Part shown: piece by piece, positions 35,157-42,595 of the stretch | Position numbering within the stretch: position 1 is the stretch's first letter | Layout: each line of letters starts with the position of its first letter | Assembly (NCBI GenBank): GCA_014595895.1 | Contig: JABUKB010000001.1 | Coordinates: 1,550,001-1,614,000, forward strand | Reading direction: 5' to 3' | DNA: 64,000 nt | DNA from: Lysinibacillus odysseyi | GTDB taxonomy: Bacteria > Bacillota > Bacilli > Bacillales_A > Planococcaceae | Translations under genes and position numbers: made by a program | Notes under the pieces: model-generated | What the model saw: the letters and a program-made list of their open reading frames with translations, nothing else | The model's database searches: none | Told to the model about the DNA's origin: nothing

Positions 35157-35463
35157 ATAAAAAATAAATTCCCCTCAATACAATATAGTTACGAGTTTAT
35201 ACATTATAGAATGTAAGCGATTACTTGTAGTGACAAATGTCATATAATCAGCAAATTTGAAAACGAAAGACTATTTTTGGACAATATATTTTATCAACCT
35301 TACCCATTGCAGAATTATTTCATGCAATGGAGCGGAACTCACCAAAGAAATGTGTTCACTATTGACAATAAATAAGTCCTGATATACAAGAAGCCGCCTT
35401 TTTACGTGTCAAGTATAATAACAAGGAAATCCATACTATTTTTCTAATCCTTTGAGGAAATCG

Positions 35464-35499
35464 TTGTACATTTTTATTTACATCGTGTACGATGTAAAT
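35464..35499 (+). promoter_or_regulatory. Promoter and operator of the OhrR-type/peroxidase operon
   Basis: ATTTACATCG-TGTA-CGATGTAAAT is an inverted repeat with 10-bp arms (35476-35499). It covers the -10 TACGAT of a promoter whose -35 TTGTAC lies 18 bases upstream. A MarR-type autorepressor binding here would block transcription. The remaining ~300 bases of this gap (from 35157) contain only AT-rich sequence and a short CCATTGC/GCAATGG hairpin. Confidence 0.7.
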
Positions 35500-35513
35500 A
35501 CGAGGTGATGATT

Positions 35514-35951
35514 ATGTATTTGCAGCATCAACTATGCTTTGAGGTATATAAGGCAGCCAATCAATTTACAAAACTTTATACAAAAACATTGCAGCCTTTC
35601 GGATTAACCTATCCGCAATATATCGTATTATTGGCGCTCTATGAGGAAGATAGTCAAACAACCTCTTCACTCTGTAAACGATTGTCGCTTGGCATCGGGA
35701 CATTGCACCCTATTTTACAAAAGTTAACAGAGAAAGGTTGGCTTGTTAAATCACCGTCCGCAACAGACCGACGTGCTGCGCATTTTACATTAAGCGACCA
35801 GGCAAAACAAGCCAAACCGAACATCGAACAAGCTATTTATGATAAATTAGCCTGCTCTGACTACTTAGCAACAGAAGGTTTCGCCTTAAAAGAGCAAATA
35901 AAACAGCTAAATCAATTTTTACACAACATGAACCAGGAGGAAACACGATGA
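35514..35951 (+). CDS. MarR-family regulator of OhrR type (one-cysteine peroxide sensor)
   Basis: 145 residues. The N-terminus LQHQLCFEVYKAANQFTKLY aligns with LENQLCF of B. subtilis OhrR: Cys9 corresponds to reactive Cys15, and downstream tyrosines match its hydrogen-bond partners. LTYPQYIVLLALYE and the winged-helix SLGIGTLHPILQKL complete the match. In OhrR, organic peroxide oxidises the cysteine and releases DNA. The ATG is placed six bases after GAGGTG. It overlaps the peroxidase gene by ATGA and has an operator-like palindrome upstream. Here the regulated gene is a peroxidase instead of the usual ohrA. Confidence 0.83.
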   Translation: MYLQHQLCFEVYKAANQFTKLYTKTLQPFGLTYPQYIVLLALYEEDSQTTSSLCKRLSLGIGTLHPILQKLTEKGWLVKSPSATDRRAAHFTLSDQAKQAKPNIEQAIYDKLACSDYLATEGFALKEQIKQLNQFLHNMNQEETR

Positions 35952-36418
35952 GTATTTATGATATTGAAGTAACATCTGACCTAGGAGAAACCTATAAGCT
36001 AGAGCGTTATAAAGGAAAAGTGATGCTAATTGTCAATACGGCTACAAAATGCGGGCTTGTCGGTCAATTTAATGATCTCCAATCTTTATATGAAAAATAT
36101 AATGCCCAAGACTTTGTCGTGCTTGGTTTCCCTTCCAATCAATTTAAGCAAGAGGTTGCTACTGCCGATCAAGCTTCTCAAGCTTGTCGTTTATCTTATG
36201 GTGTCACATTCCCTATGCATGAAATCGTGAAGGTAAATGGAGAAGATGCGCATCCATTATTTAAATTGGTTACGGAAGAAACAAAGGGCTTACTAGGCAG
36301 TAAAGTGAAATGGAACTTTACAAAGTTCTTAGTCGATAAAGAAGGCAAAGTTGTAAAACGTTTTGCACCTACAGATAAGCCAACAAAATTTGAAAAAGAC
36401 ATTCAAGCATATTTATAA
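35948..36418 (+). CDS. Thioredoxin-dependent glutathione peroxidase homologue
   Basis: 156 residues. The peroxidatic cysteine is in NTATKCGL (Cys36), and GFPSNQF plus KWNFTKFLV are the other conserved active-site blocks (Gln, Trp). A second cysteine in ACRLSYG could act as resolving residue, as in thioredoxin-using Gpx. Reduces hydroperoxides in the cytosol. Ribosome site AGGAGG lies inside the end of the regulator gene; the pair forms a peroxide-response operon. Confidence 0.9.
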   Translation: MSIYDIEVTSDLGETYKLERYKGKVMLIVNTATKCGLVGQFNDLQSLYEKYNAQDFVVLGFPSNQFKQEVATADQASQACRLSYGVTFPMHEIVKVNGEDAHPLFKLVTEETKGLLGSKVKWNFTKFLVDKEGKVVKRFAPTDKPTKFEKDIQAYL

Positions 36419-36423
36419 CAAAG

Positions 36424-36456
36424 AAAACGGGCTCCCTAAATGGAAGCCCGTTTTTA
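36424..36456 (+). terminator. Terminator of the peroxidase operon (bidirectional)
   Basis: AAAACGGGCT and AGCCCGTTTTT arms with a short loop; it also abuts the stop codon of the convergent gene. Confidence 0.85.
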
Positions 36457-36843
36457 TTATGTCTCAATTAAGTTTTGCTCGCGGAATATTTGCTGTGCAA
36501 TGACTAGCGCATTTTGCACACGCGGGAAACCGATATAAGGCACTAATTGCAGTAGTGCTTCCACGATTTCCTGAGGCTCAAGCCCCGCATGCAAACCGCG
36601 TGTAATATGTGTTTTTGTTTGTGGTGCGGCACCTTGTGTCACTACTGCCGTAATCACGACTAACGCACGCTTTTTTGCATCGAGCCCCTCGCGCGAATAA
36701 ATCTCCCCATACGCAAATTCTACAATCATTTTTCGTAAATCTGGTGCAATATCTGCCAGTGCATCCGCTTCTACCATTTGTGCAAGCGCTTCTGGCGTCA
36801 CATATTGCTTCATCGTTTCTAACCCCTTTGTAAAACGATCCAT
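36457..36843 (-). CDS. Carboxymuconolactone decarboxylase family (AhpD-like) protein
   Basis: 128 residues, all helical, of the CMD family (EIYSREGLDAKKRALVVITAV, HITRGLHAGLEPQEIVEALLQL). The CxxC pair of true AhpD peroxidases is absent and no other cysteine replaces it, so peroxidase activity is unlikely. Probably a small-molecule enzyme or gamma-carboxymuconolactone decarboxylase-like protein of unknown substrate. Ribosome site GGGAGGGG. Converges with the peroxidase operon. Confidence 0.8.
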   Translation of the reverse strand: MDRFTKGLETMKQYVTPEALAQMVEADALADIAPDLRKMIVEFAYGEIYSREGLDAKKRALVVITAVVTQGAAPQTKTHITRGLHAGLEPQEIVEALLQLVPYIGFPRVQNALVIAQQIFREQNLIET

Positions 36844-36865
36844 TCTATCCCCTCCCGTCTAAATT

Positions 36866-37711
36866 CTACCATAATGGAGGCGGCAAATCTTCATCATCTT
36901 GTTTTTCAAAGTATGTGGTATAAGGAAATATACACACAAAAACGAATATAACTAACGGGATATAATAGAACAGTAGTTGCCAAAAGTTTATATCAAGCAT
37001 GGGCATCAATAACATTCCAATCGCAAAACCTGCGTAATAGGTGATAAAGGTACGAATATTATCTTTTCTGCTGTAATAAATTCTTTGCTGACAATGAGGA
37101 CAGGTCGTGCTATGAATGGAGAAAAATTGCTTCATCTGAATCGGCTCCCCACAATTCGGGCAGCATGAACGCTTATTGTGACGTGTCAAAAATAATTGCA
37201 ACAGCATCACATCTATCAACATTCCCAATAATATAATCCACGATAAAATACGGGAAGCATTTGGCATATACAACGAAATCCAGACAATCATCCCCATACC
37301 AGCTACTAACAGTACAATAGGTATGACGATTCGACTTGGTTTCCAAAGGCTCGCAACAAACTGCCAAAAGCGATACCGTTGCAGTCTGCGTATTTTAGAA
37401 ACATTTATTATAAGCCCGAATGCTATGCCGACAAGCGCCTGTGTAAAAAGCGTCCAAAGTAGCATTTCTATTGTAAATTCCGCTGACTCATTTATAGGAG
37501 CTCCTGTTTGTGGTGAAGACTGCTCAAAAAAGTCGCCCCCTACTGTCAACCAAACAGCAAATAACGCTAGTGCAATAAATGCCGGAAGTACAACTCGAAT
37601 ATAGGGATGAGATGATTTCATTTTTTTGTCTTGTACTTTCCTTTTGATGGCTTGTTTTTGTGCACGGGATAATTGCAGTTTTTCTAGCTCTTCCTTCCAT
37701 TCTTTATGCAT
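36866..37711 (-). CDS. Membrane protein with zinc ribbon, probable anti-sigma partner
   Basis: 281 residues. N-terminal 35 residues are basic and cytoplasmic (EKLQLSRAQKQAIKRKVQDKK), followed by about seven membrane helices. Between helices 5 and 6 lies a zinc ribbon CCPNCG...CPHC (residues about 187-210). The start overlaps the ECF sigma gene by eight bases, the usual position of a membrane anti-sigma factor. No standard anti-sigma domain is recognised, so the role is inferred from operon structure. Confidence 0.7.
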   Translation of the reverse strand: MHKEWKEELEKLQLSRAQKQAIKRKVQDKKMKSSHPYIRVVLPAFIALALFAVWLTVGGDFFEQSSPQTGAPINESAEFTIEMLLWTLFTQALVGIAFGLIINVSKIRRLQRYRFWQFVASLWKPSRIVIPIVLLVAGMGMIVWISLYMPNASRILSWIILLGMLIDVMLLQLFLTRHNKRSCCPNCGEPIQMKQFFSIHSTTCPHCQQRIYYSRKDNIRTFITYYAGFAIGMLLMPMLDINFWQLLFYYIPLVIFVFVCIFPYTTYFEKQDDEDLPPPLW

Positions 37712-38204
37712 CTTTTAGCACCTCCCATTCGTCTTGTGGCAACTTTTCTTTTAATTTCGCACGTGCTCGTTGCAGTCTTGATTTGATTGTAGACTGCGGC
37801 ATATCCAGGAACTCTGCTATTTCTGCTACTTGCATATCCTCATAATAATATAGCAGCAGTACCTCACGATATTTTATCGGTAATGTGAGCACAGCTCCTG
37901 TAATCTCTCCGCGTTCTTCTTGTTTTAATGCTTCGCTCTCCGCCGCATTCTCTGGCTTTTTAAACTGCTCAAAAAATTGCGTCGTTTTTGTTTTCCAGCT
38001 GCGCAAATAGTCGTAACTACGGTTAATGGTCATTTTTGTTAAATATGTTTTGACAGCGGCTCGCCCGTCATATTGCTGTGTTTGGTGAAACTTCAAAAAT
38101 ACATCTTGCACTACTTCTTCCGCTACCTGTTCATCCTTTGTATAAATAAAGGCAATGCGATATAAATAATCGCCGTATGTATGAATCAATTGTTCAATAT
38201 CCAC
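37704..38204 (-). CDS. ECF-type RNA polymerase sigma factor
   Basis: 166 residues from GTG; AAGGAGG is six bases upstream, while farther ATGs would bury it. Region 2 is AFIYTKDEQVAEEVVQDVFLKFH, region 4 is LPIKYREVLLLYYYEDMQVAEIAEFL followed by STIKSRLQRARAKL (in parts). Group resembles SigV/SigW-like ECF factors but is not assigned to one. Its partner downstream is a polytopic zinc-ribbon protein. I did not find a clear ECF-type autoregulatory promoter (AAC ... CGT). Confidence 0.88.
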   Translation of the reverse strand: MDIEQLIHTYGDYLYRIAFIYTKDEQVAEEVVQDVFLKFHQTQQYDGRAAVKTYLTKMTINRSYDYLRSWKTKTTQFFEQFKKPENAAESEALKQEERGEITGAVLTLPIKYREVLLLYYYEDMQVAEIAEFLDMPQSTIKSRLQRARAKLKEKLPQDEWEVLKDA

Positions 38205-38256
38205 AAGCTCCCTCCTTTCTTTAGTCATTAGACGGAAACTTCTGCTGGCAGGACGC

Positions 38257-38284
38257 AAAAAATGCGCACAAAATTTGTACGCAC
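38257..38284 (-). terminator. Probable terminator of trpEG
   Basis: TGCG-T-ACA/TGT-G-CGCA stem around AATT followed on the minus strand by six T residues, ten bases behind trpG. Confidence 0.55.
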
Positions 38285-38293
38285 TTAGAGATT

Positions 38294-38863
38294 TTATATT
38301 CTAGCTAAAAAAGAAGCAATCATTGTATCTCCTGTTTCTGTTCCAATAGACTCTGGATGGAACTGCAAACCGAATACCGGGTATTTCTTGTGCTGAATAG
38401 CCATAATTTCACCATCATCGCTCGATGTAGCCGTCACATCAAAATCAGCGTGCAATGTGTCCGGTTTTATGATTAACGAATGGTAGCGCATCACTTCCAC
38501 TTCATCATCGCAGTTTTCAAACAAGCCTTTTTTATCGTACGTCAGCTTGCTTGTTTTGCCGTGAATAATGTTTCGTGCCTGCACAACCTCGCTTCCAAAT
38601 GCTTCGCCAATTGCTTGATGCCCTAAACAAATCCCTAAAATCGGGTACTCCTGGTAGAGTTCTTGAATGACTGAAATAGTCATACCCGCATCTGCTGGCA
38701 CACCTGGTCCGGGTGATAGCACAATTGCTTCCGGTTGCATGTTCCGAATCTCTTCAATTGTTAAGGCATCATTGCGCACGACCTGTACGTCACGTCCCTG
38801 TGCAGCGATTTGATGATATAAGTTATACGTAAAAGAATCATAGTTATCAATTAGTAAAATCAT
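38294..38863 (-). CDS. trpG: Anthranilate synthase glutamine amidotransferase subunit
   Basis: 189 residues, class I glutamine amidotransferase. Opening MILLIDNYDSFTYNLY, oxyanion SPGPGVP, nucleophile Cys in GICLGHQA (about residue 79) and catalytic His-Glu in FHPES. It supplies ammonia from glutamine to TrpE. In many Bacillales this subunit is shared with aminodeoxychorismate synthase (PabA); the T-box upstream of trpE assigns this copy to tryptophan synthesis, though shared use is possible. It overlaps trpE by ATGA. Confidence 0.9.
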   Translation of the reverse strand: MILLIDNYDSFTYNLYHQIAAQGRDVQVVRNDALTIEEIRNMQPEAIVLSPGPGVPADAGMTISVIQELYQEYPILGICLGHQAIGEAFGSEVVQARNIIHGKTSKLTYDKKGLFENCDDEVEVMRYHSLIIKPDTLHADFDVTATSSDDGEIMAIQHKKYPVFGLQFHPESIGTETGDTMIASFLARI

Positions 38864-40248
38864 TTGCGCACCTCCAGCAATGCCTTGGCTTTGTTTAATG
38901 TTTCCTCGTATTCCGATTCTGGTGCAGAATCATAGACAATCCCTGCTCCTGCCTGCACATATGCCTTGCCGTCCTTAACAATCATCGTACGAATGGCGAG
39001 GGCTAGATCCATATTGCCCGTTGTGGAAATATAGCCAAGTGCTCCAGCATATACCCCTCGCTTCTTTTGCTCAAGCTCATTGATAATTTGCATAGCACGA
39101 ATTTTGGGAGCACCCGATACCGTCCCTGCCGGTAGACTCGATGCTAATACATCTAGCACATGCTTATCTTCTGCCAGTTCGCCGGTTACTTCGGATACGA
39201 TATGCATGACATGCTTATAGCGCTCAATCGTCATATATTTTGTGACACGTACGGTTCCGATTTTGGCAACACGCCCTACATCGTTACGTCCTAAATCCAC
39301 TAACATTTTATGCTCTGCAATTTCCTTTTCATCAGCAAGCAGTCCTGCTGCAATTTCTGCATCCTCACGTGGCGTTTTGCCGCGCGGTTTCGTCCCGGCA
39401 ATCGGGTTTGTCAGCACCACGCCTTCCTGTACTTTTACTAGGCTTTCTGGCGATGTGCCTAAAATTGTATAATCTCCGAAATCTACATAAAACATATACG
39501 GTGAAGCATTGTTAGTACGCAATTTGCGGTATAAGCCTAACGGATTCTCATGAAAGTCTGCTTCAAATGTTTGCGATAAGACAATTTGGAATATATCACC
39601 TTTTTGAATATGCTCCTTTGCCGTTTCCACCATATTGATAAAGCGCTGTTTTTCCATTGTCGGACGAAAATGAATGGCTGGCGGTTCTTCTATGGACTGT
39701 GCTAGTTCCTTTTCAAGTTGTGTTTCTATCGCATTGAGTGCAGCGTTCATCTGTGCTTCTGTACGCCCCTCACCAAATAAATCAATGGCAGCTAATGTCA
39801 CACTTTGCTCTAAATGGTCCATCACAATAAATGTATCGTAGAAAAACACATGGACATCCGGCATATTGTACGCGTCATTCACGATCTCTCCGATGTTCTC
39901 AAAATGGAAGGCTGTTTCATAGCCGAAATAGCCGACCGCTCCTCCGAAAAAGGCAAATGGATAATTGCCCTTACGGATAGGCAACACTTCTTTTAGCTTA
40001 GAAAATACAGAACACTCTATTGTTTGCTCTTCTCCGTTTTTTGTATAGTAGCAATGTGTAGCATCGCCTTTCAGTTCTGCTATGGGATTCACCATAATGA
40101 ATGAATAACGGCCGCTTTGCTCATATTTTGTATTCGATTCAAGCAATACTTTATTTTTTCCTTGTACCGCCTGATAAATCGCAATCGGCGTCAGTAAATC
40201 GCCTTGGATTTTTCTTGTTACATACGGGTTTGTCTCTACTAAACTCAT
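38860..40248 (-). CDS. trpE: Anthranilate synthase component I
   Basis: 462 residues. The active-site motif TNPIAGTKPRG has PIAGT, the mark of anthranilate synthase; PabB enzymes carry PIKGT. LLES at residues 35-38 is the tryptophan feedback-binding element. LVDLGRNDVGRV and SSLPAGTVSGAPK are further conserved blocks. Converts chorismate and ammonia to anthranilate. Start at MSLVETNP with AAGGAG nine bases upstream. Only trpE and trpG are here; the other trp genes must be elsewhere. Controlled by a tryptophan T-box. Confidence 0.95.
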   Translation of the reverse strand: MSLVETNPYVTRKIQGDLLTPIAIYQAVQGKNKVLLESNTKYEQSGRYSFIMVNPIAELKGDATHCYYTKNGEEQTIECSVFSKLKEVLPIRKGNYPFAFFGGAVGYFGYETAFHFENIGEIVNDAYNMPDVHVFFYDTFIVMDHLEQSVTLAAIDLFGEGRTEAQMNAALNAIETQLEKELAQSIEEPPAIHFRPTMEKQRFINMVETAKEHIQKGDIFQIVLSQTFEADFHENPLGLYRKLRTNNASPYMFYVDFGDYTILGTSPESLVKVQEGVVLTNPIAGTKPRGKTPREDAEIAAGLLADEKEIAEHKMLVDLGRNDVGRVAKIGTVRVTKYMTIERYKHVMHIVSEVTGELAEDKHVLDVLASSLPAGTVSGAPKIRAMQIINELEQKKRGVYAGALGYISTTGNMDLALAIRTMIVKDGKAYVQAGAGIVYDSAPESEYEETLNKAKALLEVRK

Positions 40249-40273
40249 CTCAGCTCGCTCCTTTTTTGCACAC

Positions 40274-40483
40274 AAAAAGGCCCTCCGCTACTTAAAGGAC
40301 GGAGAGCCGTGGTGCCACCTTTATTGACTATATCGTATAGTCCACTCAAAACTTGTAACGTAAGTACCCGGCAAGGCATTTCCTCCTCGCAGCTAGAGAG
40401 CCCATTCATCTGCTGTGTCGCACTAGCTCCCACCAACCGCTAGCTCTCTTAAGACCGACAGCAAATTACTCTTTCTCATCATT
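40274..40483 (-). promoter_or_regulatory. T-box riboswitch, tryptophan (UGG) specifier
   Basis: On the minus strand the leader opens with AATGATGAGAAAGAGTA, typical of T-box 5' ends. Stem I contains GAATGGGC, giving a UGG specifier at 40404-40402. The T-box AAAGGTGGCACCACGG (40323-40308) exposes TGGC for an uncharged tRNA ending in GCCA, as tRNA-Trp does. A terminator GGCTCTCCG/CGGAGGGCC with a T run follows. Uncharged tRNA-Trp would switch on trpEG. Confidence 0.93.
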
Positions 40484-40499
40484 GCTTTTTGTACTTCTT

Positions 40500-40528
40500 A
40501 TTGTAATACAAACATTTTTATTATTCAA
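40500..40528 (-). promoter_or_regulatory. Promoter of the trpEG operon
   Basis: TTGAAT and TACAAT on the minus strand, separated by exactly 17 bases, about 15 bases ahead of the T-box leader. Confidence 0.65.
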
Positions 40529-40548
40529 ACTATTTTCAACTATTATGA

Positions 40549-41298
40549 TTACAGCCTATTAGCTAAACCGCTATTCGGAAAGTAAGCCTTATCAAAGCCC
40601 GTTGTTTCACCTTGCTCAAAAGCTTCTGTATCAAGAGCAATGACAGATAATTCTATGGATCGGTTTTTCAAGCACTGGACTTGCAGTGTGCTTAATTGGA
40701 CTGCTTCCGCTGTTATGAATAATAACTCTGCGTCCTCTTTTACGATAGACCTTGCAAAAATACATTCTGCTTGTACTAATAATGCCGTCAATGGATAATT
40801 TTCTCCTAAGGAAATATTACGCATTTTCCGTATTAAAACCCTCTTGATTTGACCATGAGGAAAAACGAACTCTTCTCCGTTTAATAAGACGGCGAGATCA
40901 CGCTTCTGCTCTGCGCATAGCTCTAGTAGTGGCAAAAGCAATCCTTTCACCTGCACATCATAGGCTTTGAGTGCTTCTGATGTATGCAAAGCAACAACGA
41001 GAGGTGCTGCTAAATCTACCTTTTCACCAAATGGAAAATAAGCTATATTGCCATCTGCTTGTACATAATCTTGAATGACAGAATGGTGTTCTGTGCTAAA
41101 CTCACCTATTTCCGGTACAGCGGCTTCTATTTTCCCTAGCTGATGTTGAAAATCGACCGCGACTGCGACAGCTTTCATAAATTGTTCGTCATCGACAAAA
41201 TCATCTAAAAATGCTACTTGTTCCTCTTCTTCTAACTGCTGAAACATTCCGCTTCTATATAAATACTGTAAAACATCATCAGCGAATAATGTCTTCAT
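40549..41298 (-). CDS. Conserved hypothetical cytosolic protein
   Basis: 249 residues; not recognised. No signal peptide, no membrane helix. The N-terminal 60 residues are acidic and helical (QYLYRSGMFQQLEEEEQVAFLDDFVDDEQF), split by aromatic residues; the rest alternates beta-strands and helices (DLAVLLNGEEFVFPHG, LLFITAEAVQLS). Several pieces look like a Rossmann-type fold, but I see no nucleotide loop. Start at MKTLFADD with AAAGGTG upstream; a GTG three codons earlier is possible. Stands alone ahead of the trpEG promoter. Confidence 0.65.
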   Translation of the reverse strand: MKTLFADDVLQYLYRSGMFQQLEEEEQVAFLDDFVDDEQFMKAVAVAVDFQHQLGKIEAAVPEIGEFSTEHHSVIQDYVQADGNIAYFPFGEKVDLAAPLVVALHTSEALKAYDVQVKGLLLPLLELCAEQKRDLAVLLNGEEFVFPHGQIKRVLIRKMRNISLGENYPLTALLVQAECIFARSIVKEDAELLFITAEAVQLSTLQVQCLKNRSIELSVIALDTEAFEQGETTGFDKAYFPNSGLANRL

Positions 41299-41484
41299 TT
41301 TACTCACACACCTTTTTCTAAGTCCTTGTTAGTATACAAAATTCTGCATCAAATATGTAGTAACTTCATCTGAAAATACTGACGAATATGTTTTAATTGG
41401 TACAGAACTGTGAATAAGTAAATAAAAGGGATTATTTTAGCTGTTTTAGAACAATTCTTGGCAATGGAGGGGGAAGTGCAAAAG

Positions 41485-42330
41485 ATGAGAAAAAGATACT
41501 GGATTGGTTTTTCATGCAGTTTTCTATTATTAACTGCATGTAATGACATGGCAGAAGTAACAGACGATAGCCCAGAGCCCTCCACTTTAACATTAGAGGA
41601 GGTTTTCAATAAAACCTTGGAACGTCAGCAAGGGTTGAATAGCGTGAGTGCCGATATAAATATGGAGCAAAACATGACCATGACGATTGGTGCTGAGGAT
41701 ATCAATATGAATACAACAACCAATATGAATGCAGACATCCTCAATGACCCCGTGCAATTTTATGCAGAGGGAACGATGAGCATCCATGATGCCGTCACGA
41801 GACAGCAGATGGACATGCCGATGCAAATGTATCGGACGGAAAAAGATGGCTTTTATATGTATCAGGAAGAAATCGGCTGGTATACACTACCGGAAGAGCA
41901 ATCTAAATCGATTATAAAACAAGCTGGCATACAGAATGACCCGAACAGCCAATTAACAGCATTGGCTGATTTTTTAGAGGACTTTACCTTTGAGCAAACA
42001 GCGGATGAATATATTTTAACCCTAGAAGCTGAGGGGGAGAAGTTTTTATCCTTCATTATGGAACAAACCAGCACGGCACTTGAGCAAGCTAATCCCGAGG
42101 CGGAAGCTGTTTTGGAGAATACAACCATTGAAAATGCGGATTATATTTTAACCATTGATAAAGAAAATTTTAACTTAAAATCAGTCGATATGGATTTAAT
42201 TGTCTCCATGAATATGAGCGGCATGGCGCTGCATATCGATCAAATATCAGATATCACTTACAGCAATTACAATGAAGTAGAGAATATTGTCATTCCTCCT
42301 GAGGTCATAAGAGAAGCACAATCTTTGTAA
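41485..42330 (+). CDS. DUF6612-type lipoprotein
   Basis: 281 residues. Signal peptide MRKRYWIGFSCSFLLLTAC with lipobox LTAC (lipidated Cys19). The mature protein begins with a short acidic linker, then a LolA/LppX-like beta-rich domain with the pattern EVFNKTLERQQGLNSVSADI and repeated methionine-rich strands. This is the DUF6612/LppX-like lipoprotein group of Firmicutes. Role probably in envelope lipid handling (inference). The ATG follows GGAGGGGGAAG. Its stop codon touches the ATAAA flank of a 147-bp repeat. Confidence 0.75.
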   Translation: MRKRYWIGFSCSFLLLTACNDMAEVTDDSPEPSTLTLEEVFNKTLERQQGLNSVSADINMEQNMTMTIGAEDINMNTTTNMNADILNDPVQFYAEGTMSIHDAVTRQQMDMPMQMYRTEKDGFYMYQEEIGWYTLPEEQSKSIIKQAGIQNDPNSQLTALADFLEDFTFEQTADEYILTLEAEGEKFLSFIMEQTSTALEQANPEAEAVLENTTIENADYILTIDKENFNLKSVDMDLIVSMNMSGMALHIDQISDITYSNYNEVENIVIPPEVIREAQSL

Positions 42331-42334
42331 TAAA

Positions 42335-42481
42335 GTGAAACTTCAATCAGTGGGGGTTTTCTTCATCCCCTACTGATTGTTAGTTGAACCAATCGGGCTT
42401 TTACGGGTAGTTGATTTCCCGCCTATCTTTTTCGATCTTCTTAAGGCTAGAGGCGGGAGTCTTACTACCCGTTAATGCGGG
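42335..42481 (+). repeat. 147-bp structured repeat, copy B (ATAAA-flanked)
   Basis: Same element as at 21944-22090, same length, differing at a handful of positions by eye. ATAAA lies on both sides (42330-42334, 42482-42486); this equals TTTAT on the other strand. It begins right at the stop codon of the DUF6612 lipoprotein gene and reads in the gene's direction, as does copy A behind its gene. The nested stems ACGGGTAGT/ACTACCCGT and CCCGCCT/AGGCGGG are conserved. Confidence 0.9.
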
Positions 42482-42486
42482 ATAAA

Positions 42487-42511
42487 TTACTACCCGTTAA
42501 TACAGGATAAA
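42487..42511 (+). repeat. Partial second copy of the repeat's 3' end
   Basis: The sequence TACTACCCGTTAAT-A-C-A-GGATAAA repeats the final ~22 bases of copy B and its ATAAA flank with two changes. Copy A has no such tail. Confidence 0.7.
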
Positions 42512-42595
42512 GGCGAGACGGTTCTTCTCTTCTCATGTTAGATGTTTACAACGAATCATTTGAGGAATACAAAGAAAGAAGGAGTGATATTGTTT

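Noticed and set aside
38860-40248. Reading the chorismate enzyme as PabB
   Set aside because: The active-site motif is PIAGT (anthranilate synthase), and the T-box specifier is UGG for tryptophan.
21939-42511. The repeated palindromic elements as CRISPR repeats or IS ends
   Set aside because: Only two copies 20 kb apart with no spacer array, no cas genes and no transposase gene in the window.
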